A stretch of 37,439 bases of DNA from Halanaerobacter jeridensis (GCF_016908315.1 NZ_JAFBDQ010000023.1:1-37439); one strand, 5' to 3'; shown: positions 15,633 through 23,681, counted from the first letter of the stretch. Notes: generated by a model not told the origin, from the letters alone. Numbers and translations: made by a program.

Positions 15633-15959
15633 TTGTTAATTTCTTTGTTAAAAAAGCTAAAATATAAACTGAAAAATATTTTATATAGATCAAAAGAGTG
15701 TAGAAATAAAGATGAAATTTATTTAGATTTAGATGGGCTAGAAATAATGGTCAATCGTTGTTTTTCCTATGATAAACCTCATGAAGTTTCAGTTTTTGTA
15801 CCACGAGCTGAATTGCGTAAAAAGATTAAAAATGGAGAACAATTAGAAGAAATAGAAATACTACTAAACAGCATTACAATAGTTCATTCACCTCAACGTC
15901 CTTCTGAAGAAGGCAGTGATACTCCAATTGAACCGCCAGAATTGCCTAAAGAAAAATAA
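15633..15959 (+). CDS. Small protein of unknown function with proline-rich tail
   Basis: 108 aa from a TTG start, with AAGGAGG about 10 bases upstream supporting it. The N-terminus is strongly basic and partly hydrophobic (LISLLKKLKYKLKNILYR), which could be amphipathic and membrane-associated. A short acidic/beta middle (IYLDLDGLEIMV) follows, and the end is rich in Pro and Glu (PSEEGSDTPIEPPELPKE). No family is recognised. It precedes sleB by 82 bases with no clear terminator between, so co-transcription with the germination genes is possible; a link to sporulation is inference only. Confidence 0.55.
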   Translation: MLISLLKKLKYKLKNILYRSKECRNKDEIYLDLDGLEIMVNRCFSYDKPHEVSVFVPRAELRKKIKNGEQLEEIEILLNSITIVHSPQRPSEEGSDTPIEPPELPKEK

Positions 15960-15971
15960 AATGACTTTGAT

Positions 15972-16001
15972 GAATATTTTGTCTCTAAAACTGAAAATAT
16001 A
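15972..16001 (+). promoter_or_regulatory. Possible sigma-G-type promoter before sleB
   Basis: GAATA (15972-15976), 18-bp spacer, AAATATA (15995-16001). The -35 matches the forespore sigma-G pattern fully and the -10 matches at 5 of 7 positions. sleB is a forespore gene in Bacillus, so the match is plausible, but such AT-rich matches are easy to find by chance. Confidence 0.3.
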
Positions 16002-16041
16002 GTAATGTAAGCTAAAATCTAAAATAAGGAGTTTGAGAAAT

Positions 16042-16518
16042 ATGAAGAAGAGAATATATTTATTAGTTGTTTTATTATTGGTGAGTACTATAGTGACTTA
16101 CTATTTTAGTATTCCAGAAAATGTAGAGGAGAGTGAAGCTGCTGCTCCTAGTTTTTGGAGATTGTCACCTACTACTAGATTAATGGCTCGAACTATTTCT
16201 GCTGAAGCTAGAGGAGAACCGTTTGTAGGGCAAGTAGCTGTAGGAGCAGTGATCATGAATCGGGTTCGTAACTCCAAATTCCCTAATACAATTTCTGGGG
16301 TAATCTATCAGCCTTGGGCATTTACTGCTGTAGCACGTGGTCATATTTGGAGTCATACTCCTAGTTCTAATAGCGTTAGGGCAGCTATTTCAGCTATGAA
16401 TGGTTGGGATCCTACTTATGGTTCTATTTATTATTATAATCCTGCTGGGGTTTCTACTTATTGGATTTATTCTCGAGATGTGGTGCGTAGAATTGGAAAG
16501 CATATTTTTGCTAGATAG
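16042..16518 (+). CDS. sleB: Spore cortex-lytic / cell wall hydrolase, SleB-CwlJ family
   Basis: 158 aa from the ATG at 16042. AAGGAG at 16026-16031 is 10 bases upstream, while a TTG at 16033 would be too close to it. A signal peptide or membrane anchor covers about residues 4-22. The Hydrolase_2 domain fills residues about 44-158: ARTISAEARGEP with catalytic-type Glu55, AVGAVIMNRV, FPNTISGVIYQPWAFTAV, and a YYYNPAG segment. Such enzymes cut spore cortex peptidoglycan at muramic-delta-lactam during germination. Unlike the roughly 300-aa Bacillus SleB, it lacks the N-terminal peptidoglycan-binding domain. Its usual partner ypeB lies downstream but is separated by an insertion remnant. Confidence 0.88.
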   Translation: MKKRIYLLVVLLLVSTIVTYYFSIPENVEESEAAAPSFWRLSPTTRLMARTISAEARGEPFVGQVAVGAVIMNRVRNSKFPNTISGVIYQPWAFTAVARGHIWSHTPSSNSVRAAISAMNGWDPTYGSIYYYNPAGVSTYWIYSRDVVRRIGKHIFAR

Positions 16519-16599
16519 TAGCAAGTTGCAAGTTTGATTTTGAATTGCTAAATTAAATTTATTGTTGCTTTTAAATTATTTATAGATTTGTGCGTAAAA

Positions 16600-16920
16600 T
16601 TACTGTTGCTCTGCCCTATGGATGTAAGCACCAACAATAAGCTAATTCGATATTAGCTTATTGTTAATAACTACCATACATCTTGCTATCAATTTGAGGT
16701 AGACTAATACTAATTAAGGTGAATCTAACAACTGAATATATGGGGTTGTAGCAAGAATTAAAAGTGATAAACATATAAAACATATCTACCGCAGGGCATG
16801 CGGAATTTCAAGCTTCTGGAGAAACCGTAAGACCTAGTTTCTTACTTAATACTTTTAAGCAGAGATAGGCAAGTTTCCAGGAATGAAGAATCTACGCGAG
16901 CTTGCTCCGTGGAAAGTCAA
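16600..16920 (+). mobile_element. IS200/IS605-like remnant with omega-RNA-like right end, no intact transposase or tnpB
   Basis: A non-coding block of about 320 bp between sleB and ypeB. Its right end reads GAAGAATC, then a hairpin (TCTACG-C-GAGC / GCTCCGTGGA), then AAAGTCAA. This is the layout of the right end and guide-RNA scaffold 3' end of tnpB-bearing IS200/IS605 elements. Upstream are the hairpin CCGCA/TGCGG (near 16789-16803) and TCTTGCTA / TAGCAAGA (16681-16688 with 16749-16756). Near the left is a perfect 14-bp hairpin (16633-16646 / 16652-16665, loop TCGAT), like a left-end subterminal palindrome. No transposase or tnpB frame remains. Boundaries are approximate; the left end is a guess. 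Confidence 0.5.
16633..16665 (+). repeat. Perfect hairpin near the left end of the remnant
   Basis: AACAATAAGCTAAT and ATTAGCTTATTGTT around loop TCGAT: 14 uninterrupted base pairs with no T run behind, so it is not a typical terminator. It is best explained as a transposon end hairpin or an RNA stem. Confidence 0.7.
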
Positions 16921-16934
16921 AAGGAGTGTTTATT

Positions 16935-18362
16935 GTGAATTTTAAAAATTTTAATAAAAGGTTATGGGGTATTGTTTTTTTAGCCTTAGCTTTAATTGCA
17001 GTAGGATATTGGGGATATAGTAGATATATGATAAGTAGGCAATTGAGAAGTGAATTAAATAATAGATATGAATATGCCTTTCAAGAATTAAACCATCATA
17101 TTGATGCTTTAGAATCAGAATTAGGAGTTTTATTAATTTCTCAATCTGCTAGTAATGCTTCTATTAATTTATCTAATGTCTGGCGTTCTGCTTATGCGGC
17201 GCAAGAAGATATAGGGCAACTACCGCTTACAAGTGATACTTTAAATAATGTCAAATATTTACTTGCTGATGTATTAAAATATGCTAACCATTTAGATAGG
17301 AAAATTACAGGAGAAAATTTAACGGAAGAAGAAAAAAATATGATTAATAAGTTTTATAATCAAATATGTGTAGTAAATACTAACTTACAAGATATACATT
17401 CGGAAATGGATAAAGAAAAATTTAAATGGTATGATAAAAAAAGAGTTAAAATTAATGAACGTAATGAAGATTATTCTGCTAGTCCAATGCAAGGATTAAT
17501 GAAATTAGATAACAAAGTGACACTTGATAGATTAAAAAGTAGTTTGGAAACTGTAATGCCTAATTATAATAAATCCCAATCTCAAGATGTAATATCCAGT
17601 TTATCTAAAGTAGAAGCTGTTGCAGTTAATGAAAAAGAAGCAATAAAAATAACAAAAGATTTTATAAAAAATCCTGAAAATTATAATTATGAAATAAGAG
17701 AAAAAAAGGGGCTTAAACTAAAGGCAGCTCAAGAAGCAAAAGTTAAAGTGCCAGCTTATGAAGTAAAAGCTGTTCATAAGAATAATCCTGATGAAATCAT
17801 TTATGCTGATGTGAGTAAAAAAGGTGGAAGAATAGTTTGGTTACTCAAGAAAAGAGAATTAGGTGATAAGAAGATTGATTATGAAGAAGCGGAAAGTAAT
17901 GCGCTGAAATTTGTTGAAAAGAATAAATATCCTAATATGGAGGTCAGTTCTCGTCATTCTTTTGATGAGTTTTTAATTGTATCCTTACTTCCTAAGCAAA
18001 ATAATGTATTAATTAAACCTAACTCAGTAATTGCAGAAGTAGCTCTAGATAATGGAGAGATAGTTGGATTTAATGGTCTAGATTATATATTAAATTATAA
18101 AGAACGATCTGAAGATGAATTAATGCCTGATTTAAAACAATCAGAAGCTAAATCCAAAATCAGTTCTCGTCTGGAATTAGTCAAAGATCCTCAATTAGTT
18201 ATAGATCAGATTGATGGGCAAGAGAAATTGTGCTATGAATTCATTGGAGTTATAAAAGATGGGGAAAGACAAAATCATTATCGAGTAAAAATTAATGCAA
18301 AAACAGGAAGAGAAGAAGAAGTTAAAGCAACTACACAGCAAATCTATCGCAAAACAGATTGA
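16935..18362 (+). CDS. ypeB: Germination protein YpeB
   Basis: 475 aa from the GTG at 16935, chosen because AAGGAG (16921-16926) is 8 bases upstream; a longer frame from 16902 would start inside the mobile-element end. One N-terminal transmembrane helix (LWGIVFLALALIAVGYWGY) anchors a long helical extracytoplasmic region with features seen in YpeB (YAFQELNHHIDALESELG, SQSASNASINLSNVWRSAY). PepSY-like repeats fill the C-terminal half (about 235-470). In Bacillus, YpeB is needed to place and stabilise SleB in the spore, and sleB-ypeB is a conserved pair. Here the insertion remnant ends right at the ypeB ribosome site, so co-expression with sleB depends on read-through. Confidence 0.88.
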   Translation: MNFKNFNKRLWGIVFLALALIAVGYWGYSRYMISRQLRSELNNRYEYAFQELNHHIDALESELGVLLISQSASNASINLSNVWRSAYAAQEDIGQLPLTSDTLNNVKYLLADVLKYANHLDRKITGENLTEEEKNMINKFYNQICVVNTNLQDIHSEMDKEKFKWYDKKRVKINERNEDYSASPMQGLMKLDNKVTLDRLKSSLETVMPNYNKSQSQDVISSLSKVEAVAVNEKEAIKITKDFIKNPENYNYEIREKKGLKLKAAQEAKVKVPAYEVKAVHKNNPDEIIYADVSKKGGRIVWLLKKRELGDKKIDYEEAESNALKFVEKNKYPNMEVSSRHSFDEFLIVSLLPKQNNVLIKPNSVIAEVALDNGEIVGFNGLDYILNYKERSEDELMPDLKQSEAKSKISSRLELVKDPQLVIDQIDGQEKLCYEFIGVIKDGERQNHYRVKINAKTGREEEVKATTQQIYRKTD

Positions 18363-18403
18363 TAAACTCATTTTCTACTTAGAGAATAGAATAGCTTTGA
18401 TTG

Positions 18404-18421
18404 CATATAATTTATTATATG
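18404..18421 (+). repeat. Small palindrome upstream of ytxC
   Basis: CATATAAT-TT-ATTATATG, a perfect 8-2-8 palindrome 55 bases before ytxC. A 13-bp direct repeat GAATAGCTTTGAT flanks it (18389-18401 and 18446-18458). It could be a protein-binding site; nothing else supports this. Confidence 0.3.
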
Positions 18422-18476
18422 TTAATAGATAGAAGAGAAAGATTTGAATAGCTTTGATAGCTAGGAGTGAGTTTTG

Positions 18477-19379
18477 ATGTCAGTAATTAGAGTTGGGAGT
18501 AATAAATATAAAGATTGCTTAAAGAAAAGATTTGCTTTGGAGAGAGAAATTTTAAAAAAAGATCAATATAATATTGAAATCAATTCAATAGAACAGGGGA
18601 ATATTTTATTTTTCGAATGTTCAGTAACTAATGATACTTTATTATTTACTATTTTAAAAGAATTAATTGCTAATGTTTTATCTGATTTGATTATTAATCA
18701 TTTAGAATTAGATTTTCTTTATAAAATTTTAAATATTAATTGTAAACAACTATCACAAGAAGAAGAAAAGAAAATTATAAATATTGCTTTAAACAGATTA
18801 AATATTGGTGATGGTAAAAATGATGAAGGAATTAAAGCTAAAATAAAAAGGAAAAATAATATTTTACTGGAGATTATAGAGTATATAGCTGATGGGCAAG
18901 AAATTGTTTTAGAAGGATTTGTGAGATTTAGATTAAAAGGTTACTTAACAGAATTAGAATCAGCTGTAAAAAATGCTATAGAAGAATATGGAGTAGAAAA
19001 AGAATCTAGAGGGTTTGTTCATTTATTAAAACATTATGTAGATATACAAGCTAATAATAGTAAATTAGTTAATGTGATTAAAATAAAAAATAATGGATTC
19101 AAATTATTGAATGAAAATGAAAAGATGATTGAAAACCCTTTTTTAGATGAATATGTTTTAGAACAGTTAGAACAAGAGTTGGACCAGCAAGATTTAGTAA
19201 TTAGTGCTTTAATTAGTATAGCACCTCAGGAGATAATCCTTCATTTTAATCAACCCCTTGAACTAATTGAAAATTTAAAAAATATTTTTAATAAACGAGT
19301 ATCCATTTGTTTAGGTTGTGATTATTGTAAAGTTAATAATTTAAAAGAGCTAGAGGAAAAAATATCAAATCATTCTTGA
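18477..19379 (+). CDS. ytxC: YtxC-family sporulation-associated protein
   Basis: 300 aa. ATG at 18477 with AGGAG 9 bases upstream (a TTG one codon earlier is possible). Features of the YtxC family are the helical body and the central motif IVLEGFVRFRLKGYLTELE, and it lies just before thrS, where this gene is often found in spore-forming Clostridia. The protein is charged, has no signal peptide, and ends with a Cys-x-x-Cys (CLGCDYCK) that might bind metal. Its biochemical role is unknown in the family. The stop codon overlaps the -35 box of the thrS promoter. Confidence 0.75.
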   Translation: MSVIRVGSNKYKDCLKKRFALEREILKKDQYNIEINSIEQGNILFFECSVTNDTLLFTILKELIANVLSDLIINHLELDFLYKILNINCKQLSQEEEKKIINIALNRLNIGDGKNDEGIKAKIKRKNNILLEIIEYIADGQEIVLEGFVRFRLKGYLTELESAVKNAIEEYGVEKESRGFVHLLKHYVDIQANNSKLVNVIKIKNNGFKLLNENEKMIENPFLDEYVLEQLEQELDQQDLVISALISIAPQEIILHFNQPLELIENLKNIFNKRVSICLGCDYCKVNNLKELEEKISNHS

Positions 19380-19404
19380 CAATAAGTTTTTTTGAAAGTA
19401 TAAT
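19376..19404 (+). promoter_or_regulatory. Promoter of thrS
   Basis: Perfect consensus TTGACA (19376-19381, overlapping the ytxC stop codon) and TATAAT (19399-19404), 17-bp spacer. Confidence 0.88.
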
Positions 19405-19435
19405 TAATGATAAGAAAATTAAATAAATACTATTT

Positions 19436-19681
19436 TAATAACTATGAAGAGGACGAGTAAGTTAGTTTTATTCTTAACAGGGAGTGGGAACTATTAACTG
19501 GAAGTTTCCTAAGGATAGCTAATTGAAAACCCCCTCTGAGTTGGTGCCAGAAATTCAAGTATGGTAACCCGAGATCTCAATCGTTAATTGAGAACTGTAA
19601 GATAATCTAGTTTTTGAACTAGATTAATTAGAGTGGAACCGCGAACCCTTCGCCTCTAACTATGGAGCGAGGGGTTTTTTT
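19436..19681 (+). ncRNA. T-box riboswitch, threonine specifier
   Basis: Leader RNA that binds uncharged tRNA-Thr and then prevents termination. Stem I begins near 19440. The specifier loop segment TGAAAACCCCCTCTGAG gives ACC (Thr) at 19529-19531, aligned by the same downstream CTCTGAG context as in the Phe leader at 30841. The T-box sequence AGAGTGGAACCGCGAA is at 19630-19645. The terminator stem AACCCTTCGC / GCGAGGGGTT is followed by a T run. It controls thrS, 38 bases further on. Confidence 0.95.
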
Positions 19682-19718
19682 GATTTAAATAACTATTAGA
19701 ATTTAGGAGGAATTTATT

Positions 19719-21632
19719 ATGGAAGAAATTAAAGTAACTTTGCCTGATGGTTCTAAATTAGAATTTGAAGCAGGTGTTACTATTAAAGATGTTGCATTTG
19801 ATATTGGACCTCGTCTAGGAAAAGCATCTGTAGCAGGAAAAATTGATGGTGAAAAAGTTGACTTAGATTATGAGATAACTAATGATGTCGATTTAGAAAT
19901 TATAACTATTGATTCAGAAGAAGGTTTAGATATTTATCGCCATACAGTTTCACATGTAATGGCTCAAGCTATTAAGAGACTATATGATGATGTTCAATTA
20001 GCAATTGGCCCGACTATTGAAGACGGCTTTTATTATGATTTTGACTTAGATGAAAAATTATCTGAAAATGATTTTGAAGAAATAGAAGCTGAGATGAAAG
20101 AGATTATTAAAGAAGATTATGAAGTTGAAAGAATGGTTTTACCTAAAGAAGAAGCTATTGCTAAGATGAAAGAACGTAATGAAGAATATAAGATAGAGTT
20201 AATTGAAGAATTAGATGGTGAAGAAATTAGTTTATATAAACAAGGAGAATTCATTGACCTTTGTCGGGGTCCTCATTTGCCGTCAACGGGAAAAGTAAAG
20301 GCTAATGCTTTGAAATTGTTAAGTGTTGCTGGAGCTTACTGGCGTGGTGATGAGAATAATCCTATGCTGCAAAGAATTTATGCTACTGCATTTTATAAAA
20401 AGCAGCAGTTAGAAGAGCATCTAGAAAAAATAGAAGAAGCTAAGAAACGAGATCATAGAAAGATTGGGAAAAAATTAGACTTATTTAGTTTACATGAAGA
20501 AGGTAAAGGATTTCCTTTCTTCCATCCTAAAGGAATGGTGCTTAGAAAGCAATTAATTGATTTTTGGCGCGAAGAGCATAAAAAAGCAGGATATAAAGAA
20601 ATTAAGACGCCAATTGTTTTAAATCAAGACTTATGGAAGCGTTCAGGGCATTGGGATCATTATAAAGATGATATGTATTTTACTGAAATTGATGATGAAA
20701 AACATGCAGTAAAACCAATGAATTGTCCAGGTGGAGCTTTAGTTTATAATGATAAAATTCATAGTTATCGAGATTTACCAATTAGAATGGGTGAATTAGG
20801 TTTGGTTCATCGTCATGAACGCTCAGGAACTTTACATGGATTGATGAGAGTTAGAAACTTCACTCAAGATGATGCTCATATATATTGTTTACCATCACAA
20901 ATCAAAGAAGAATTAAATGGAGTAATAGAGTTAGTTGATACTATTTATAGTGCTTTTGGATTTGATTATAATGTTGAACTAAGTACTAAACCTGATAAAG
21001 CAATGGGTTCTGATGAAATGTGGGATAAAGCTATTGGTGCATTAAAAGAAGCAATTGTTGATAATGGTTTAGATTATGAAGTGAATGAAGGAGACGGTGC
21101 GTTTTACGGTCCTAAAATTGATTTTCATTTAGAAGACTGCTTAGGTCGAACTTGGCAGTGTGGAACTATTCAACTTGACTTCCAAATGCCAGAAAGATTT
21201 GATTTAACTTATGTTGGTGAAGATGGAGAAGAACATCGTCCAGTAATGATTCACCGTGCTATTTATGGTAGTTTAGAAAGATTTATGGGGATTTTAATTG
21301 AACATTACGCTGGTGCATTCCCAACTTGGTTGGCTCCAGTTCAGGTAGAAATTATTCCAATTAGCGATGACCAATTAGATTATGCGTATTCAGTTCAAAA
21401 AGAATTAGAGGAAGCTGATGTAAGAATAGAAGTTGATTCCCGTCAAGAAAAAGTAGGATATAAAATTAGGGAAGCGCAAGTACAGCAGATACCATATATG
21501 TTAATTGTAGGAGATGATGAAGTTCAGGCTAATACTGTTTCAGTTCGAGACAGACGTGAAGGTGATTTAGGAGCAGTAGATGTAGATGAATTTAAAAAGA
21601 AAATTAATGAAGAAATAGAAAATATGGAGTAA
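19719..21632 (+). CDS. thrS: Threonyl-tRNA synthetase
   Basis: 637 aa, full length. Order: TGS domain (1-62); editing SAD domain with HTVSHVMAQA (HxxxH near 73-77) and the LCRGPHLPSTG region; class II catalytic core from about 240 with CPGG, motif 2 around RHERSGTLHGLMRVRNF, and motif 3 HRAIYGSLERFMG; then the C-terminal anticodon-binding domain (VQVEIIPISDDQLDYA onward). It charges tRNA-Thr in the cytoplasm. AGGAGG precedes the ATG. Regulated by the T-box leader; monocistronic, with a strong terminator behind. Confidence 0.97.
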   Translation: MEEIKVTLPDGSKLEFEAGVTIKDVAFDIGPRLGKASVAGKIDGEKVDLDYEITNDVDLEIITIDSEEGLDIYRHTVSHVMAQAIKRLYDDVQLAIGPTIEDGFYYDFDLDEKLSENDFEEIEAEMKEIIKEDYEVERMVLPKEEAIAKMKERNEEYKIELIEELDGEEISLYKQGEFIDLCRGPHLPSTGKVKANALKLLSVAGAYWRGDENNPMLQRIYATAFYKKQQLEEHLEKIEEAKKRDHRKIGKKLDLFSLHEEGKGFPFFHPKGMVLRKQLIDFWREEHKKAGYKEIKTPIVLNQDLWKRSGHWDHYKDDMYFTEIDDEKHAVKPMNCPGGALVYNDKIHSYRDLPIRMGELGLVHRHERSGTLHGLMRVRNFTQDDAHIYCLPSQIKEELNGVIELVDTIYSAFGFDYNVELSTKPDKAMGSDEMWDKAIGALKEAIVDNGLDYEVNEGDGAFYGPKIDFHLEDCLGRTWQCGTIQLDFQMPERFDLTYVGEDGEEHRPVMIHRAIYGSLERFMGILIEHYAGAFPTWLAPVQVEIIPISDDQLDYAYSVQKELEEADVRIEVDSRQEKVGYKIREAQVQQIPYMLIVGDDEVQANTVSVRDRREGDLGAVDVDEFKKKINEEIENME

Positions 21633-21640
21633 TAAAAAAA

Positions 21641-21676
21641 CCAGAGCGAGAACTTAAATTCTCGCTCTGGTTTTTT
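21641..21676 (+). terminator. Terminator after thrS
   Basis: CCAGAGCGAGAA / TTCTCGCTCTGG, 12-bp perfect stem, flanked by an A run and TTTTTT; could work in both directions. From here to 21881 the sequence is AT-rich and I see nothing definite. Confidence 0.95.
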
Positions 21677-21881
21677 AATATTTAAATGATATTTTTATAT
21701 AAGATATGCAGGAAGATATATGTTTTTATATAAAAAATAAATCTAAGAAAACTTTTAATCATAATTTCATTTACAATTCCATCCTTTTTCAGTCAACTTG
21801 GAATAGCAAATATAAATTATTCTTTCGCCTATCTTTCAATTTAGCTTTTCACTTATTTACATTTTTACATTAGGTAAAATA

Positions 21882-22030
21882 GTGATATTTGGAATGTTTT
21901 TGTTAGTGGCTGGTGCTCTCTATTATACTGCATTTACTGGTAAGGATTTTATAAAATTGCTAATTTGAAAGAAAAAGGAGTTTTATTTGAAGGAGAATCT
22001 CAACAGGAAAAAGAAAAAATAATGAAATGA
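21882..22030 (+). pseudogene. Frameshifted small membrane-protein gene
   Basis: A GTG at 21882 opens VIFGMFLLVAGALYYTAFTG, then KDF, a convincing short transmembrane segment ending at TGA (21966). In a neighbouring frame the sequence continues KIANLKEKGVLFEGESQQEK to TGA at 22028, a plausible soluble tail. Joining the two requires one frameshift near 21945-21955. A strong terminator follows 6 bases later, consistent with a former one-gene unit. There is no good ribosome site. The alternative is a 28-aa membrane peptide ending at 21968. No family is recognised. Confidence 0.35.
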
Positions 22031-22035
22031 TAATA

Positions 22036-22079
22036 GATAAACCCATTTTTCGACAAAAAAATGGGTTTATCCTTTTTTT
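22036..22079 (+). terminator. Terminator after the decayed small gene
   Basis: Perfect 15-bp stem GATAAACCCATTTTT / AAAAATGGGTTTATC, loop CGACAA, followed by CTTTTTTT. Confidence 0.93.
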
Positions 22080-22136
22080 CTTGTGAAAATGATTATATAA
22101 TAAGAGTATGATTAGCTTAAATTAGAAGGTGGTATT

Positions 22137-23612
22137 ATGTCCCAGAGAAAAGATAAAAACTTAAAAACTGGATTACAAAATAGAGTTAAAAAACAGAAAG
22201 ATCGGATTTTCCAATTGCGTAATCGATACCAAACTATATTTAATCATTCTGAGCAAGCAGTGATTGTTTGGAATAGAAACTTAGAAATTATAGATTGGAA
22301 TAATTCGGCTGAAGATTTATTTGGTTGGTCGAAAGAAGAAATGATCAATGAAAATTTAATTGATGTTTTGATTAATGATGAAGATAGAAATTTTGTAGAA
22401 TCTTTATTGGACAAAAATTTAGATAATTTAAAAACAAAATCTATTCACAAGATTAAAACTAAAACTGGAAAAATTGTTTGTTGTGAGTGGCATAATATTC
22501 CTGTTACTGATTTTAATTCTAGAGTTATTGAAGTATTATCAGTGATTAAAGAATGTTTATCCTCAGAACTTAAAGGAGATAATTTGGTTTATTATGATCC
22601 GTTGACTGAAATTTATAATCGTCGCTATTATGAGGAAGAATTGAAAAGATTAAATACTTCTCGTCAATTACCTTTAAGTATTATTTTGGCTGATGTTAAT
22701 CGTTTGAAATTAACTAATGATATTTTTGGTCATCAACAGGGTGATAAATTATTAAAAGAAGTTGCTGAAATAATTAATTCTAGCACTCGAGTTGAAGATA
22801 TTATTGCGCGCTGGGGTGGAGATGAATTTGGAATTTTATTGCCAAACACCAATACTAAAGAGACTAAAAAAATAATGAGAAGAATAAAAATGGCTTGTCA
22901 TAATTCAAGTTTGAAACCAATCCCTCCTAATATTTCTCTTGGTGCTGCTACGAAGAGAAGTCAAGAAGAGGATATAAATAAAATTTTTAATCAGGCTGAA
23001 AGCAGAATGTATGAAGATAAAGAAGAAGAAAAATCAAATTCAGAGGATGAAGTTTTAAATAATTTACTTGAATATTTAGACTCTAAAATAGATGGTGTAG
23101 TCCCCTATAATAAAGTTGTTTCTTTAGCAGAAAAATTCGGGAGAAAAGTGGGGTTGGATGAATATGAATTGGAAAAGTTAACCCTTTTAGCACGATATCA
23201 CGATATTGGTAAAGTAGGTATTCCTGAAAAAATACTCAATAAACAAGAGCGTTTAACTAATGAAGAGTGGGAAGAATATTTAAGACATTTACCTTTAGGA
23301 TATGATATTGCTAAAAGTTTTTCTACTTTGACTCCTATTGCTGATGAGATTTTATATCATCATGAATCTTGGAATGGGACTGGTTATCCTCAACAATTAA
23401 CTGGAGAAGAAATCCCAGTTTTAGCACGTATGATTTATATAGTAAGCTATTACTATGAGTTAATTACTAGTGTTGATTGTGGAATGAAAATGAATGTAAG
23501 TTGTAAATTTGAATATACAGAAAAAGAAGCATTGGAAAAAATAGAAAGATATGCTGGAAGTTTATTTGACCCTAAATTAGTTGAAGAGTTTTTAGAATTA
23601 TTTAATTTTTAA
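22137..23612 (+). CDS. PAS-GGDEF-HD-GYP c-di-GMP signalling protein
   Basis: 491 aa, no membrane segments. A PAS domain (about 29-140) is followed by a GGDEF domain (about 150-295) with YYDPLTEIYNRRYY, GHQQGD, intact GGDEF (227-231) and the inhibitory I-site RxxD (218-221) five residues upstream, so cyclase activity with product control is likely. An HD-GYP domain (about 310-490) has HD (355-356), GKVGIP, HHE (408-410) and NGTGYP. However, the last metal-ligand position of the family (VADxYDAM) reads IVSYYYEL, so Asp is Ser437, and the usual RPYR is missing; phosphodiesterase activity is doubtful. It probably links an unknown PAS signal to c-di-GMP level. Shine-Dalgarno GAAGGTGG. Confidence 0.9.
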   Translation: MSQRKDKNLKTGLQNRVKKQKDRIFQLRNRYQTIFNHSEQAVIVWNRNLEIIDWNNSAEDLFGWSKEEMINENLIDVLINDEDRNFVESLLDKNLDNLKTKSIHKIKTKTGKIVCCEWHNIPVTDFNSRVIEVLSVIKECLSSELKGDNLVYYDPLTEIYNRRYYEEELKRLNTSRQLPLSIILADVNRLKLTNDIFGHQQGDKLLKEVAEIINSSTRVEDIIARWGGDEFGILLPNTNTKETKKIMRRIKMACHNSSLKPIPPNISLGAATKRSQEEDINKIFNQAESRMYEDKEEEKSNSEDEVLNNLLEYLDSKIDGVVPYNKVVSLAEKFGRKVGLDEYELEKLTLLARYHDIGKVGIPEKILNKQERLTNEEWEEYLRHLPLGYDIAKSFSTLTPIADEILYHHESWNGTGYPQQLTGEEIPVLARMIYIVSYYYELITSVDCGMKMNVSCKFEYTEKEALEKIERYAGSLFDPKLVEEFLELFNF

Positions 23613-23628
23613 ATAAAATTTTATTTGC

Positions 23629-23657
23629 TTGACTAGTATTTATTGATATGTTATACT
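23629..23657 (+). promoter_or_regulatory. Promoter of infC-rpmI-rplT
   Basis: TTGACT (23629-23634), 17-bp spacer, extended -10 TGTTATACT (hexamer 23652-23657). Confidence 0.85.
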
Positions 23658-23681
23658 GATGAAGACAATAAAGTAGAGGTA

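Noticed and set aside
16600-16920. Group I or group II intron as the explanation of the structured block before ypeB
   Set aside because: No intron domain V or P7-type core is seen, and it sits between genes; the right end fits an IS200/IS605-type end better.
19436-19681. Other amino-acid specificity for the first T-box (for example AAA or CCC codons in the same run)
   Set aside because: Alignment with the Phe leader by the shared CTGAG context places ACC in the specifier position, and the downstream gene is thrS.
22081-22112. Promoter TTGTGA ... TATAAT before the PAS-GGDEF-HD-GYP gene
   Set aside because: Spacing between the boxes is only 9 bp (or 20 bp to the TATGAT further on), unsuitable for sigma-A.
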